A DNA stretch of 64,000 nt from Candidatus Azobacteroides pseudotrichonymphae genomovar. CFP2 (GCF_000010645.1 NC_011565.1:448001-512000); one strand, 5' to 3'. Counted from the stretch's first letter, positions 18,987 to 30,472 are shown. Notes: generated by a model from the letters alone, not told the origin. A program made the numbers and translations.

Positions 18987-19000
18987 ATTTTTAGTATTTT

Positions 19001-19459
19001 ATGCCAGTAAATAAAGTTATTCTAGTTGGCAATGTAGGTAAGGATCCTGAGACAAGATATTTTGATGATGGAAGAGGTGTTGCCAATTTTTCTTTAGCCA
19101 CCAATGAAAAGGGTTATACTACTGCTAACGGTATACAAATTCCAGATCGTACAGAATGGCATAATGTTGTAGTATGGAGAAAAGGACTAGTGGGAATTGT
19201 TGAGAAGTACGTTCATAAAGGTTCAAAAATTTATATTGAGGGTAAAATTCGCACTCGTTCGTATGACGATGGACAAGGTGTCAAACGATACATAACAGAG
19301 ATATATGTAGACAACATTGAACTGTTAGAGCGTATAGATCGTAAATTGGATGGGGAAAATAAATCTCCTTTTCTTGAATCTTCTATAGAGATAAATCCTA
19401 CCCAAGAAAACATTATAAATCCTTCGATAGAGCAGGAAGAAGACGATTTGCCATTTTAA
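19001..19459 (+). CDS. ssb: Single-stranded DNA-binding protein
   Basis: Tetrameric ssDNA-binding protein of replication, recombination and repair. The OB fold begins VNKVILVGNVGKDPETRYF and continues with ATNE, TEWHNVVVWRKG and KIYIEGKIRTRSY, all family-typical. After a short linker the protein ends in the acidic tip EEDDLPF, which recruits partner proteins. The 152-residue length is normal. It follows mutY after a CAAT-repeat spacer. Confidence 0.97.
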   Translation: MPVNKVILVGNVGKDPETRYFDDGRGVANFSLATNEKGYTTANGIQIPDRTEWHNVVVWRKGLVGIVEKYVHKGSKIYIEGKIRTRSYDDGQGVKRYITEIYVDNIELLERIDRKLDGENKSPFLESSIEINPTQENIINPSIEQEEDDLPF

Positions 19460-19535
19460 TCGAATTTAGATTAATAAATATTAGATCTGGAATAGAGACT
19501 ATATTTCTTCTGTTCCAAATCTAATATGATAAAAG

Positions 19536-20603
19536 ATGAAAATTGCAGCATTAGTATCAGGGGGAGTGGATAGTTCGGTTGTTGTCCATCAATTAAAAGA
19601 TATGGGTTATGATCCGGTTATTTTTTATATCCAGATAGGTATGGAAAATAATGAAGGATACATTGACTGCTCTTCAGAGGAAGATATAGAAATAACTACT
19701 TTTATTGCTCGAAAATATGGATGTCGAATAGAAATTGTTTCCCTTCAAAAGGAATATTGGGAAAATATAATTGCTTATACTATTGATACTGTTCATAGAG
19801 GATTGACTCCTAACCCGGATATAATGTGTAATAAACTTATAAAATTTGGAATCTTTGAACAAAGGTGGGGATATGAATTTGATAAAATTGCAACTGGTCA
19901 TTATGCAACTACTACTGAAATAAACGACGAAATTTACCTTTCTACTGCTTTCGACAAAGTGAAAGACCAAACTTATTTTCTTGGGCAAATAGATTATTTG
20001 CAGATATCAAAACTAATGTTTCCTATTGGACATTTGCAGAAAAGTGAGGTACGAATAATTGCTGCTAAACAAGATTTACCAAGTGCTTTTCGAAAAGATA
20101 GTCAAGGTATTTGTTTTTTAGGGAAAATCAATTACAGCAATTTTATACGAAGATATCTAGGTGAAAAATTAGGCAAAATCGTAGAATTGGAAACAGGCAA
20201 AATATTAGGAAATCATAAAGGTTATTGGTTTTACACTATTGGCCAACGCAAAGGATTGTATTTAAGTGGTGGTCCCTGGTTTGTGATAAAAAAAGATGTT
20301 CAACAAAATATTGTTTTTGTTTCCAACGATTATAAATCAAAAATACGATATAGTAAAAGTCTTAATCTAGAAAGAGTTCATTTTATCACTAGAAATATTT
20401 TCGATGACTTTATTGATACAAAGGAAATCGCATTTAAAATAAGGCATACACCAAAATTTACCTTTGGCAAAATTAGACATATAGGTAATGTTTATAGAAT
20501 AGAATCGGAAAGTAAGATACAGGGGATAGCTGCAGGACAGTTTGGTGTTATATACGACAAAAGATGTAAACTATGTCTGGGTAGTGGTGTAATTATTGAG
20601 TAA
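19536..20603 (+). CDS. mnmA: tRNA 2-thiouridylase MnmA
   Basis: Installs sulfur at U34 of tRNA-Lys, tRNA-Glu and tRNA-Gln wobble positions. The PP-loop ATP site is SGGVDSS (residues 8-14). The active cysteines C98 (TPNPDIMCNKLIKFG) and C193 (DSQGICFLGKINYSNF) match the family pair. HYWFYTIGQRKGL-type sequence (GYWFYTIGQRKGLYLSGG) marks the central domain. The 355-residue length is normal. A tRNA-Lys(TTT), one expected substrate, is in this window. Confidence 0.95.
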   Translation: MKIAALVSGGVDSSVVVHQLKDMGYDPVIFYIQIGMENNEGYIDCSSEEDIEITTFIARKYGCRIEIVSLQKEYWENIIAYTIDTVHRGLTPNPDIMCNKLIKFGIFEQRWGYEFDKIATGHYATTTEINDEIYLSTAFDKVKDQTYFLGQIDYLQISKLMFPIGHLQKSEVRIIAAKQDLPSAFRKDSQGICFLGKINYSNFIRRYLGEKLGKIVELETGKILGNHKGYWFYTIGQRKGLYLSGGPWFVIKKDVQQNIVFVSNDYKSKIRYSKSLNLERVHFITRNIFDDFIDTKEIAFKIRHTPKFTFGKIRHIGNVYRIESESKIQGIAAGQFGVIYDKRCKLCLGSGVIIE

Positions 20604-20693
20604 TTTTTATTAGGATAAGATTTTTTTATTATTCTCCCTCTAATTTTAAAGCATACTTTTTTACAAACGTTAATTCAATAATCATATAAAAAA

Positions 20694-21767
20694 ATGAAAG
20701 GTAATTATTGTGTTATTATGAGTGGGGGAATAGGTAGTCGTTTTTGGCCTTTTAGTTTGGGGAAAAAGCCGAAACAGTTCCTTGATTTTTTCGGAGTAGG
20801 TCGTTCGCTTTTACAACAAACTTTTGATCGCTTCAGGCAAATAATACCTATAAATAATATCTTCATTATTACTAATGCAAAGTATTCGGGTTTGATAAAA
20901 GAACAACTTCCTGATTTGAATGTGGATCATATATTATTAGAACCCATTCGTAGAAATACAGCTCCTTGTATTGCGTATGCTTCTTATCGTATTAGGTCTA
21001 TTGATCCGAATGCTAATATTGTAGTTTCTCCTGTTGATCATTTGATTTTGCAAGAGCAAAATTTTCTAAAAAACATTCAGACAGGGTTGGATTTTGTTAG
21101 TAAATCCCCCTTATTACTAACCTTAGGTATAAAACCAACACGCCCAGAGACAGAATACGGTTATATACAAACAAATGAAAAGGAGCATTGTATTCGAAAG
21201 GTGAAAACTTTCACAGAAAAGCCTAATTACGAATTGGCGAAAATATTTTTTGAATGCAATGATTTTTTTTGGAATTCAGGAATATTTATCTGGAATGTCA
21301 GTACAATCTTAGAGGCTTTCGATCTGTATTTATCAGATATTAGCATGTATCTTGGAAAAAGTTTAGATAAATACAATACTTCAGAAGAAAAGGTATTTAT
21401 TGATGAAACATATTCAAAATGTCCAAATATTTCTATTGATTATGGTATAATGGAAAAAGCCAGTAACGTATACATGTTGGTGGCAGAATTTGGTTGGTCG
21501 GATTTGGGGACATGGAATTCGCTTTATGATTTACTAGAAAAGGATTCCCATCATAATGCTTCTCTTAAATCCCGAACACTTTTTATTGAAAGCGAAAATA
21601 ATTTAGTAACACTTCCTAAAGATAAGCTTGCTATAATACAGGGTTTAAATGATTATATAATAGCAGAATCTGATAATATATTGCTGATTTGCAAAAAATC
21701 AGAGGAACAACGAATTAAACAATTTGCATCGGATGCTAGCATAAAATATGGGAAAGAATATTCTTAA
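20694..21767 (+). CDS. manC: Mannose-1-phosphate guanylyltransferase
   Basis: Nucleotidyltransferase that makes GDP-mannose from mannose-1-phosphate and GTP for glycan synthesis. The nucleotide-binding signature MSGGIGSRFWPFS...KPKQFL is at residues 9-30, ISPVDHLI-like VVSPVDHLIL near 110 and FTEKPNYELA near 170 are typical, and WNSGIFIWN and GWSDLGTWNSLYDLL follow. At 357 residues it is the single-domain form without a phosphomannose isomerase half. It fits with the flippase gene at 7215 as part of envelope glycan production, but substrate choice is inferred. Confidence 0.9.
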   Translation: MKGNYCVIMSGGIGSRFWPFSLGKKPKQFLDFFGVGRSLLQQTFDRFRQIIPINNIFIITNAKYSGLIKEQLPDLNVDHILLEPIRRNTAPCIAYASYRIRSIDPNANIVVSPVDHLILQEQNFLKNIQTGLDFVSKSPLLLTLGIKPTRPETEYGYIQTNEKEHCIRKVKTFTEKPNYELAKIFFECNDFFWNSGIFIWNVSTILEAFDLYLSDISMYLGKSLDKYNTSEEKVFIDETYSKCPNISIDYGIMEKASNVYMLVAEFGWSDLGTWNSLYDLLEKDSHHNASLKSRTLFIESENNLVTLPKDKLAIIQGLNDYIIAESDNILLICKKSEEQRIKQFASDASIKYGKEYS

Positions 21768-21860
21768 AATAGATTCTTTTCAAAAAAACAGTAACTATCC
21801 AGATAATAACTTTTGGTTTTTTTAGACAAACTGTCTTAACTGTTAGGAAATGGACAATAT

Positions 21861-21880
21861 TCTATAGTAATCTATAGTAA
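21861..21880. repeat. 10-bp tandem duplication
   Basis: TCTATAGTAA occurs twice without a gap in the short space between the convergent manC and valS genes. Confidence 0.9.
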
Positions 21881-21961
21881 TTCGAATGATGACCTTTCAG
21901 ATGATTCCTAAAACAAAAGAACTGAATAAAAACAGCTAGCAATGAAATACATGGGATATAT

Positions 21962-24583
21962 TCACTTCAATAATGCAATGCTTTCTTCTAACGATTTGAT
22001 TTTACTTTCTGCATCGGCTTGCTTTTTATATTCTGCTTCAATAATTTGTATTGGAGCTTTGGAAACGAAATTTTCATCATTTAATTTTCTCAATATCAAG
22101 GATAAAAAATCACGATAATATTGCAAATCTTTTTCCAATTTATTCAATTCATCTCTTTTATGAATGTTGTATTTCATTGGAACAGCGCATTCAATCGTCT
22201 TTACTAGAAAAGGGATAGATCCAACAGTCTTTTCTTTTACTTGTTCAATAGTAGAAAGATTTGACATTTTAATAATTACTGAATTATAATCAGTTTTATA
22301 ATTTCCCACAATCTGTAATACAAGTTTTTCTTTATTAGAAATTTTTTTTTGCAATCGTATTGTGCGAATATTTGAAACAATTTCCTTTGCTTCTTCCATC
22401 CTTACTAGATTTCCTAACCCAGATTTAGTAATTGGCATTGCTGATATCATAATACTTTCGCCATCCTTTCGTTCTTCCAAGGATTGCCATAATTCTTCAG
22501 TAATAAATGGTATAAAAGGGTGAAGAAGTTTAAGTAACGAATCAAAAAATCCTAATGTTATTTGATATGTCTTTTTGTCTATTGGCTGTTCATACTCTGG
22601 TTTTATCACTTCTAAATACCAAGCTGAAAATTCATCCTTGAATAATTTATAAATATCTACCAAAGCTTCCGAAATTCGGTATTTAGCGAATGAATTATTA
22701 ACATTTTTAGCAGTTATATTCAACTGTGATTCAAACCATTGAATAGTTAAAGCAGAAGATTCTGGTTGTTCAATATCTGCTGTTTGCCATCTCTTGAGTA
22801 ATCGGAAAGCATTCCATATTTTGTTATTAAAATTTCTGCCTTGTTTGCAAAGAATTTCGTCAAAAAAAATATCATTGCCGGCTGAAGCGGACAACATTAA
22901 TCCCATACGGACACCATCGGCCCCATATCGATCAATCAGGTCTAAAGGTTCCGGAGAGTTACCCAATGATTTGCTCATCTTGCGCCCTGATCTATCACGG
23001 ACAATTCCAGTGAAGTATACATTGTGAAAACATGGCTTTTGTCGAAATTCATAACCAGACATAATCATACGGGCTACCCAAAAGAAAATAATATCCGGAC
23101 CCGTCACCAAATCAGAGGTTGGATAATAGTATTCAATTTCCTTATTATGGGGTTTATTTACACCATCAAACACAGAAATGGGCCACAACCAACTAGAAAA
23201 CCATGTATCCAATGAATCTTCATCTTGATGTAAATCAGATAACTGTAATTTTGGATTACCTGTTTTTTCTTTTGCTAATACCAATGCTTTTTCTAGGGTT
23301 TCGGCTACTACAAATTTCCCTCCAGGTAAAAAATAAGCAGGGATTCGATGTCCCCACCACAATTGACGAGAAATATTCCAATCTTTTACATTTTCCATCC
23401 AATGACGATAAATATTTTTGAATTTAGATGGATAGAACAGAATTGTGTCATTCATAACGGATTCCAATGCTGGTTTTGCTAAATTTTTCATTTTCAAAAA
23501 CCACTGCATAGATAGTTTAGGTTCAATAGGGACGTTAGTTCGTTCCGAAAAACCAACCTTATTTTCATAAAATTCAACTTTTTCCATCAATCCAAGTATT
23601 TCTAAATCTTTTTCTATTTGATCCCGTACAAGGAAACGATCTTTTCCTTCATACTGTAGTCCATGCTTATTTAGTGTGCCATTATCGTTGAATGTATCCA
23701 ATATTTCAAGCCCGTGTTTTTTACATAATATGTAGTCATTTATGTCGTGTGCCGGTGTTACTTTTAAACAACCTGTACCAAATTCAATATCTATGTAATT
23801 GTCTTCAATAATAGGAATTTCACGTTTAGCAAGTGGAACAATTACTCTCTTTCCTTTCAAATGTGCGTTTTTTGAATCATTGGGATGAATACACACAGCC
23901 GTATCTCCGAATATAGTCTCTGGACGAGTGGTAGCAATTATAGCATAATTATTTTCTCCCACTATTTTATAACGGATATAATACAACTTTCCTTTTTGCT
24001 TTTTATAAACTACTTCTTCGTCTGATATTGCAGTCTTTGCTATAGGATCCCAGTTAATCATTCGTATATCTCTATAAATCAAACCTTTATTATATAAATC
24101 CACAAAAACTTTCGTAACACTCTTTGATCTTTGTTTATCCATTGTAAAACATGTTCGTTCCCAATCGCAGCTTGCACCCAATTTTTTTAGTTGTTCTAAA
24201 ATAATTCCTCCGTGTCTGCGTGTCCAATTCCATGCATACTTTGAAAATTGTTCCCGTGTCAAATTGGTTTTGCTGATACCTTTTTTAGATAGTTTGGCAA
24301 CTACTTTAGCTTCAGTGGCAATTGAAGCATGATCTGTTCCTGGGACCCAACAAACATTTTTCCCTAACATTCTTGCTCTACGAACTAATATATCCTGAAT
24401 TGTATTATTTAACATGTGTCCCATATGCAAAACACCTGTTACATTAGGTGGTGGAATAACTATTGTGTAAGGTTGTCGACTATCTGGAACAGAGTGAAAA
24501 AATCCTTTCCTTATCCAATAGTCATACCACTTACTTTCTACTTCCAAGGGGTTATATTTTGTAGCTATTTGATCACGTGGCAT
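21962..24583 (-). CDS. valS: Valyl-tRNA synthetase
   Basis: Class I aminoacyl-tRNA synthetase charging tRNA-Val. The HIGH-type motif is [17 protein letters not shown] (H53-M-G-H56), the KMSKS loop is [11 protein letters not shown] (K535-S539). The editing CP1 domain lies between ([26 protein letters not shown]), and the C-terminus has the coiled-coil arm (about 805-873). The 873-residue length is normal. It is divergent from the HU gene across a 186-base spacer. Confidence 0.97.
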   Translation of the reverse strand: MPRDQIATKYNPLEVESKWYDYWIRKGFFHSVPDSRQPYTIVIPPPNVTGVLHMGHMLNNTIQDILVRRARMLGKNVCWVPGTDHASIATEAKVVAKLSKKGISKTNLTREQFSKYAWNWTRRHGGIILEQLKKLGASCDWERTCFTMDKQRSKSVTKVFVDLYNKGLIYRDIRMINWDPIAKTAISDEEVVYKKQKGKLYYIRYKIVGENNYAIIATTRPETIFGDTAVCIHPNDSKNAHLKGKRVIVPLAKREIPIIEDNYIDIEFGTGCLKVTPAHDINDYILCKKHGLEILDTFNDNGTLNKHGLQYEGKDRFLVRDQIEKDLEILGLMEKVEFYENKVGFSERTNVPIEPKLSMQWFLKMKNLAKPALESVMNDTILFYPSKFKNIYRHWMENVKDWNISRQLWWGHRIPAYFLPGGKFVVAETLEKALVLAKEKTGNPKLQLSDLHQDEDSLDTWFSSWLWPISVFDGVNKPHNKEIEYYYPTSDLVTGPDIIFFWVARMIMSGYEFRQKPCFHNVYFTGIVRDRSGRKMSKSLGNSPEPLDLIDRYGADGVRMGLMLSASAGNDIFFDEILCKQGRNFNNKIWNAFRLLKRWQTADIEQPESSALTIQWFESQLNITAKNVNNSFAKYRISEALVDIYKLFKDEFSAWYLEVIKPEYEQPIDKKTYQITLGFFDSLLKLLHPFIPFITEELWQSLEERKDGESIMISAMPITKSGLGNLVRMEEAKEIVSNIRTIRLQKKISNKEKLVLQIVGNYKTDYNSVIIKMSNLSTIEQVKEKTVGSIPFLVKTIECAVPMKYNIHKRDELNKLEKDLQYYRDFLSLILRKLNDENFVSKAPIQIIEAEYKKQADAESKIKSLEESIALLK

Positions 24584-24769
24584 ATTTAAAATAATCTGTA
24601 CAAAAATAATTTGAGATATGATATAAAAATAATGAAGAGTCAGTATTTACGTCATCACAAAAATAGCATTTTGGAGAAGATTAGCTTACTATTTGTTTAT
24701 TAACAATAGATATTTTACCTTTGACAAGGTAGTAATCGTTTTTCTACTTTATTATAAGCTGTTTCATAT

Positions 24770-25078
24770 ATGACAAAAAAAGAGATCGTTGTTACAATTG
24801 CAGAGAATACTGGTATAGATAGAGAGAGCGTTTTAGCTGTAATAGAAGAATTCATGAGGGAAGTGACTTTTTCTTTAAGTTCAGGGGAAAACATATATCT
24901 ACGTTTTTTCGGTACTTTTAAAGCAAAAAAAAGAGCCGCTAAGCCTGCGCGCAATATAAAAAAGAATACGACGATTTTTCTTCCCGAGCGTTACGTCCCA
25001 CATTTTAAACCTTCCGACTATTTTAAAAATAAGGTAATAGACGGGATGAAGAAGATTGAAGGGGGAAGAGGCGGTTAA
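24770..25078 (+). CDS. HU-family DNA-binding protein
   Basis: Small histone-like dimeric protein that bends DNA and organises the nucleoid. The N-terminal helices TKKEIVVTIAENTGID and SVLAVIEEFMREV, the FGTFKAKKR beta arm base and ARNIKKNTTIFLPERYVPHFKPS arm are typical of Bacteroidetes HU. The 102 residues include a short basic/glycine-rich tail (KKIEGGRGG). In Bacteroides this gene commonly stands between mutY and rng; here mutY is 6 kb to the left and rng 5.5 kb to the right with other genes in between. Confidence 0.93.
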   Translation: MTKKEIVVTIAENTGIDRESVLAVIEEFMREVTFSLSSGENIYLRFFGTFKAKKRAAKPARNIKKNTTIFLPERYVPHFKPSDYFKNKVIDGMKKIEGGRGG

Positions 25079-25246
25079 TATAAGCCCGTGTATTATATGC
25101 TACATGTGTGTAGCATGACTGAATTAAGCTAAAAAAGTCTTTCCTTTCCTTTCCTTTCTCACACTGTATATCGATACATTATTACTGTGATTTAATTTTT
25201 TACAGTATACATTCCATAAGGCAAATATACTACCAACAGGCTATAT

Positions 25247-25282
25247 AAAAAAAGCTCATCTACCTAATGTGATGGAAATGAG
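25247..25282 (-). terminator. Minus-strand terminator beyond ilvC
   Basis: On the minus strand CTCAT ... ATGAG forms a short stem immediately followed by GC and seven T (A-run at 25247-25253 on the plus strand). It is about 265 bases past the ilvC stop, so an ilvC transcript ending here would carry three hairpins in its 3' tail. Confidence 0.5.
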
Positions 25283-25452
25283 GATGATCTTTCCTTTTTT
25301 CCCATAAAGTTTATTATCAAACCTTTGTCTTAAGTAGACTGGCCAAAAGTCTACAACAATCAAGTGAGTAAAGTCACCACCCAAAAGCATTTGAATCAAA
25401 ACTCCAGCCCGATTATGTATTCAATCGGGAATTATGCAAGACGAAACAAACC

Positions 25453-25474
25453 AAGCGGAATTAACTTTCCGCTT
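25453..25474. other. 8-bp hairpin downstream of ilvC
   Basis: Arms AAGCGGAA / TTCCGCTT with a 6-base loop; third of three consecutive stem-loops in the spacer. It may stabilise the 3' end of the ilvC mRNA or act as a factor-dependent terminator; no T-run follows on either strand. Confidence 0.55.
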
Positions 25475-25546
25475 AAAGTATAAACATTAGATACAATTGC
25501 TTAAGCCTACTACTTATTACTTTATTACTTACAAAGTAATCTAAAG

Positions 25547-26593
25547 CTAATTATTCTCTGGACGCAATTTTCTAACAACAGCACCAACTTGCCACATTTC
25601 ACTTTCGTGTAAAGCTTTTAATTCATTGGTCAAGCTTTCTCGATAATCTAATTTGGAATTAGCATCAATAGAACGTTGAGCTTCGTTTCCGGATGCAACT
25701 TCTTTATATAATTTTTCAAATACAGGTTTTGTAGCATCATGGAAAGGCCCCATCCAATCTAATGCCCCCCGTTGAGCGGTTGTGGAACAGTTAGCATACA
25801 TCCAATCCATACCATTTTCGGCAAACAGAGGCATCAAAGATTGTGTCAATTCTTCTACTGTTTCATTGAAAGCTTCGCTTGGAGTATGTCCATTTTCACG
25901 CAAAACTTCGTATTGAGCCAAAAGAAGACCCTGGATTGCTCCCATCAAAGTGCCTCGTTCGCCTGTAAGATCTGAGTATACTTCATGTTTAAAATCGGTC
26001 TCAAACAAATATCCTGAACCTACTCCAATTCCTAACGCAATAACTCTCTCCAGCGCTTTTCTAGTAGCATCTTGAAAAATAGCATAACTAGAATTTAGTC
26101 CTCGTCCTTCAAGAAACATTCGACGAAGAGATGTACCTGAGCCTTTAGGAGCCACTAATATTACATCAATATCCGTAGGAGGAACAATACCTGTTTTTTC
26201 TCTGTAGGTAATTCCAAAACCATGTGAAAAATATAGTGCTTTCCCGGCAGTAAGATAGGACTTAATACGAGGCCAAACTTCAATTTGAGCAGCATCAGAG
26301 AGAAGGTACTGAATGATTGTAGCACGCTTAACAGCTTCTTCGATTTCAAAGAGAGTTTCTCCAGTCATCCAACCATCAGCAACAGCTTTATCCCATGTTT
26401 TCCCACCTTTTCTTTGTCCAACAATCACTCTAAAACCATTGTCTCGCAAGTTTAACGATTGACCTGGACCCTGTATTCCATAACCAATTACAGCAATAGT
26501 TTCGTTTTTTAAAACTTCTTGTGCTTTCTTTAAAGGGAATTCCTCGCGGGTAATGACCTTTTCGTCGACTCCGCCAAATTTCATTATTGCCAT
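25547..26593 (-). CDS. ilvC: Ketol-acid reductoisomerase
   Basis: NADPH-dependent isomeroreductase converting acetolactate or acetohydroxybutyrate to the dihydroxy acids of valine, leucine and isoleucine synthesis. The nucleotide loop is VIGYGIQGPGQSLNLRDNG (residues 35-53), and VAPKGSGTSLRRMFLEGRG and the C-terminal acidic site region DLTGERGTLMGAIQG are characteristic. The 348-residue length fits class I enzymes. It is divergent from secA and has no other ilv or leu genes beside it in this window. Confidence 0.96.
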   Translation of the reverse strand: MAIMKFGGVDEKVITREEFPLKKAQEVLKNETIAVIGYGIQGPGQSLNLRDNGFRVIVGQRKGGKTWDKAVADGWMTGETLFEIEEAVKRATIIQYLLSDAAQIEVWPRIKSYLTAGKALYFSHGFGITYREKTGIVPPTDIDVILVAPKGSGTSLRRMFLEGRGLNSSYAIFQDATRKALERVIALGIGVGSGYLFETDFKHEVYSDLTGERGTLMGAIQGLLLAQYEVLRENGHTPSEAFNETVEELTQSLMPLFAENGMDWMYANCSTTAQRGALDWMGPFHDATKPVFEKLYKEVASGNEAQRSIDANSKLDYRESLTNELKALHESEMWQVGAVVRKLRPENN

Positions 26594-26869
26594 ATAAAAA
26601 TGTTTTTAAGCATTCAAAATTCTCAAAGTTTAGCTAATTTAAAAAAAAAATATCAATTCAATTTACCCATTAATAATTATTTAGCTTATCCGAATCTTTT
26701 CAAGAAGCTTTTTACTTTTTAGCCTAATTAAATTAGGGTGGGAGACGTATCAAAATCTCAACTATAAGGTACTATTTAACTATAATATAAGTTACTATTT
26801 AAGTAGCCGAGGTGTATCTTTTTGTATTAAATTTACCACAATTCTTTAGAATTTGATAATGAAAATATT

Positions 26870-29800
26870 ATGAATTTTAGTAACATTCTATCCAATTTTT
26901 TTGGAAACAAGTCTCAACGCGATTTGAATGAAATTAGTCCGTTTGTGCAAAAAACATTAACTATTTACTCTTCAGTTGAAAATTTATCAAATGACGAACT
27001 ACGGGGCCGAACACGAGAGCTGATGATACTTCTTCAAAAAGAAATAGAAATGGAAAAAAATAAGATAGATGAATTGAAAATATTAGTAGAATCTCTTGAA
27101 CTAGAAGATAGAGAAACAGTATGGAATGAGATAGATGAAATAGAAAAAGATATTATTGAAAAACAGGAAAGAATATTAGACAAAATATTGCCAGAAGTAT
27201 TTGCTATAGTAAAGGATACTGCTCGCCGATTTGCAGAGAATGAGACCATTGAAGTTACCGCAACGGATTTTGACAGGCAACTAGCTGTTTTTTACGATTT
27301 TGTATCTATTCAAAATGACAAAGCAATCTACCAGAATCATTGGTTTGCCGGAGGAAATGAAATTATTTGGAATATGATTCATTATAATGTACAATTATTT
27401 GGTGGTATTGTGCTACACAATTGTAATCCAAAAAAGTATATAAAGGATATAGAGGGTCATAATTTTAGCAAAAAAATAAAAGGATATATTGCAGAAATGG
27501 CTACGGGAGAAGGGAAGACCCTTGCAGCTACCCTTCCAGTATTTTTGAATGCTATGACCCATAATGGCGTGCATGTAGTAACGATAAATGATTATTTGTC
27601 CAAACGAGATTCAGAATGGATGGGACCACTATACATGTTTCATGGGCTTTCAGTTGATTGTATTGACAAACACCGTCCCAATTCCAATGAGCGTCGTAAA
27701 GCTTACGAAGCTGATATTACTTTTGGGACAAATAGTGAATTTGGGTTTGATTATTTACGAGATAATATGGCAGTTAATCCTCAAGATTTAGTACAACGTA
27801 AACATAACTATGCTATTATAGATGAAGTGGACTCTGTATTGATTGATGATGCTCGTACTCCATTGATTATTTCAGGGCCTGTTGCTAAAGAGGACGACCA
27901 ATTGTATGTTCTATATCGTTCCAGAGTTGAAAATTTGGTAAATGTTCAAAAAAAATTAACTAATAATTTGTTAATAGAAGCTAAAAAACTTATGGCTTTG
28001 GAAGATCCTAAACAACATGAGGAAGGATTGAAACTCCTATTTCGTTCCTATAAAGGAATGCCAAAGAATAAAGCTTTGATAAAATATTTGAGTGAACCTG
28101 GTATAAAAATGTCTATGTTAAAAACTGAAGAATTCTATATGCAACAACAAAATCGAGAAATGTATATTATCACTGACGAATTGTATTTTGTAATTGACGA
28201 AAAAAATAGATCTGTAGAACTAACTGATAGAGGGATTGACATTTTAACCGGGAACTCTGATGATCCTGAATTTTTCGTTTTGCCGGACTTAGGAACAAAA
28301 TTTGCCGAAATCGAAAACGAACTAATCACAAAAGAGGAAAAACAGTTAAAAAAAGATGAATTGATGCAAAGTTATGCTGCAAAATCGGAGCGTGTTCATA
28401 CAATTAATCAATTGTTGAAAGCTTATTGCTTATTTGAAAAAGATGATGCATACGTTGTTCTTGACAATAGAGTAATGATTGTAGATGAACAAACCGGGCG
28501 TATTATGGAAGGAAGACGCTATTCTGATGGATTGCATCAGGCAATAGAAGCTAAAGAACATGTAAAAATAGAAGCAGCTACTCAAACTTTTGCCACGATT
28601 ACTTTACAAAATTATTTTCGTATGTATCGCAAATTGGCGGGTATGACCGGTACAGCCGAAACTGAAGCTGGCGAATTTTGGGATATTTACAAGCTAGATG
28701 TAGTAGTTATCCCAACCAATCAATTAGTTATACGAAATGATAAAGATGATAGGCTTTATAAAACTGCTCGTGAAAAATATGCCGCTATCATTAATGAAAT
28801 TATCACTTTGCGAGAGCATGGTCGTCCAGTTTTGGTAGGAACTACATCAGTAGAAATATCGGAATTATTAAGCCGCATGTTAAATATGCGTAAGATCCAT
28901 CATAACGTATTGAATGCTAAACTTCATCAGAAAGAAGCAGAAATTGTAGCTCAAGCTGGTCAGACAGGAACGGTAACCATTGCTACCAATATGGCAGGAC
29001 GTGGTACGGATATAAAACTTTCGACGAAAGCAAGAGATGCTGGAGGATTAGCAATTATCGGTACAGAAAGGCATGACTCTCGCCGAATAGATAGGCAATT
29101 ACGTGGTCGTTCTGGTCGTCAAGGAGATCCTGGTTCTTCTGTGTTTTTTATATCCCTTGAGGACGATTTAATGCGTTTATTTGCTTCTGAACGTATTGCA
29201 AAAATGATGGATAAAATGGGATTTAAAGAAGGTGAAGTTCTAGAAGCGAAAATGCTGAATAATGCTGTTGAACGAGCACAAAAAAAGGTAGAAGAAAATA
29301 ATTTCGGTATTCGAAAAAGATTGTTGGAATATGACGATGTAATGAATTCACAGCGAGAAGTAATATATAAAAGACGACACCATGCCTTAATTGGAGAACG
29401 AATTGGTCTAGATATCATAAATATGATTTATGATGTAGTCAATTCTATTGTAGAACAATATTCTAATTTCAACGATTATAAAGGGTTAAAATCTGAATTA
29501 TACAAAACATTAGCGATAGAACCTCCTATTTCTGAGGAAGAGTTCAAAAATATGAAAACTACTCATTTAACTGAAGTAATTTTTAACACATCTATCGTAA
29601 ACTTCAAATGGAAAAATGAGCAAATAGTCCAGATTGTTCAGCCACGTATAGAACGTGCTTATAAAGAGGTTGGAAACAAATATCAAAATATTATAGTTCC
29701 GATTACAGATGGGAGAAAGATATATAATGTCAGTTACCATTTGAAAACGGTTCACGATACAAAATCTAGAGAAATTATAAAATCGTTTGAAAAGGCTGTT

Positions 29801-30229
29801 TTGCTTTCGTCTATAGATGAAGCATGGAGAGAACATTTAAGAGAAATGGATGAATTACACAACTCTGTTCAAAATGCAAGTTATGAGAACAAGGATCCCT
29901 TGTTGATATATAAATTAGAATCATTCAATTTGTTTAAAAATATGATTGATACTATGAATAAAAGAGTTATTTCTATATTGATGAGAGGACAGATATATAT
30001 TAAAAATCAAGAAGTTCGTGAAGCTACTCCAGAAAAAAAGACTAATTACAATCATTATAAAGTGCGGAAAGATGAATTAATAGAAAGTGGCCGAATTCAA
30101 GGGAGAACGGCCAAACGCGATACTCGCATACTACAAAAAATAGAACCTATTCGTGTAGAAAAAACTGTGAGAAGAAATGACCCATGTCCTTGTGGAAGTG
30201 GCAAGAAATATAAAAACTGTTGTTTTTGA
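26870..30229 (+). CDS. secA: Protein translocase ATPase SecA
   Basis: Motor of Sec-dependent protein export, binding SecYEG at the inner membrane. Walker A is [12 protein letters not shown] (residues 210-221), the DEAD-like box is [15 protein letters not shown] (D318-E-V-D321), and [11 protein letters not shown] plus [16 protein letters not shown] lie in the second motor domain. The protein ends with the SEC-C zinc motif [17 protein letters not shown]. The 1119 residues include an N-terminal coiled-coil insertion (about 50-105) common in Bacteroidetes. It is monocistronic as far as the spacing shows. Confidence 0.97.
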   Translation: MNFSNILSNFFGNKSQRDLNEISPFVQKTLTIYSSVENLSNDELRGRTRELMILLQKEIEMEKNKIDELKILVESLELEDRETVWNEIDEIEKDIIEKQERILDKILPEVFAIVKDTARRFAENETIEVTATDFDRQLAVFYDFVSIQNDKAIYQNHWFAGGNEIIWNMIHYNVQLFGGIVLHNCNPKKYIKDIEGHNFSKKIKGYIAEMATGEGKTLAATLPVFLNAMTHNGVHVVTINDYLSKRDSEWMGPLYMFHGLSVDCIDKHRPNSNERRKAYEADITFGTNSEFGFDYLRDNMAVNPQDLVQRKHNYAIIDEVDSVLIDDARTPLIISGPVAKEDDQLYVLYRSRVENLVNVQKKLTNNLLIEAKKLMALEDPKQHEEGLKLLFRSYKGMPKNKALIKYLSEPGIKMSMLKTEEFYMQQQNREMYIITDELYFVIDEKNRSVELTDRGIDILTGNSDDPEFFVLPDLGTKFAEIENELITKEEKQLKKDELMQSYAAKSERVHTINQLLKAYCLFEKDDAYVVLDNRVMIVDEQTGRIMEGRRYSDGLHQAIEAKEHVKIEAATQTFATITLQNYFRMYRKLAGMTGTAETEAGEFWDIYKLDVVVIPTNQLVIRNDKDDRLYKTAREKYAAIINEIITLREHGRPVLVGTTSVEISELLSRMLNMRKIHHNVLNAKLHQKEAEIVAQAGQTGTVTIATNMAGRGTDIKLSTKARDAGGLAIIGTERHDSRRIDRQLRGRSGRQGDPGSSVFFISLEDDLMRLFASERIAKMMDKMGFKEGEVLEAKMLNNAVERAQKKVEENNFGIRKRLLEYDDVMNSQREVIYKRRHHALIGERIGLDIINMIYDVVNSIVEQYSNFNDYKGLKSELYKTLAIEPPISEEEFKNMKTTHLTEVIFNTSIVNFKWKNEQIVQIVQPRIERAYKEVGNKYQNIIVPITDGRKIYNVSYHLKTVHDTKSREIIKSFEKAVLLSSIDEAWREHLREMDELHNSVQNASYENKDPLLIYKLESFNLFKNMIDTMNKRVISILMRGQIYIKNQEVREATPEKKTNYNHYKVRKDELIESGRIQGRTAKRDTRILQKIEPIRVEKTVRRNDPCPCGSGKKYKNCCF

Positions 30230-30379
30230 CAAATTTACAGTAGTTTCGCTAATTTTGTTCTGGATCAGTTCCCTTTTGAGGGAATACGCGTAATTAGTTT
30301 GGAGCTTTATTGATTGGAAATAAATTATACTATATATTTGTGTAATAATGTTTTTGACAAGATAAAATCCATATAAACA

Positions 30380-30472
30380 ATGCCAAGTGGAGAAAAAAGG
30401 AAGAGGCATAAAATGTCTACGCATAAAAGAAAAAAAAGGTTGAGAAAAAACAGACACAAAAAGAAAAAGTAG
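30380..30472 (+). CDS. AURKAIP1/COX24-domain small ribosomal-type protein, 30 aa
   Basis: A 30-residue, extremely basic protein beginning MPSGEKRKRHKMSTHKRKK and ending in NRHKKKK. It matches the AURKAIP1/COX24 domain family annotated in Bacteroidetes directly ahead of rng; the family is related to mitochondrial ribosomal protein mS38 and actinobacterial bS22, so a role on the small ribosomal subunit is likely. Only lysine, arginine, histidine and a few polar residues are used after position 5. The rng start follows about 100 bases downstream on the same strand. Confidence 0.88.
   Translation: MPSGEKRKRHKMSTHKRKKRLRKNRHKKKK

Larger units (their letters stand above)
25079..25546. other. Structured spacer between HU and ilvC (convergent)
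   Basis: Contains no gene but several strong inverted repeats: 25097-25116 (ATGCTAC arm), 25334-25354 (GTAGACT), 25408-25429 (CCCGATT), and 25453-25474 (AAGCGGAA). The last three lie in the untranslated tail of an ilvC transcript. A minus-strand terminator is at 25247-25282. Four tandem TTTCC units lie near 25140-25158. Confidence 0.65.
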
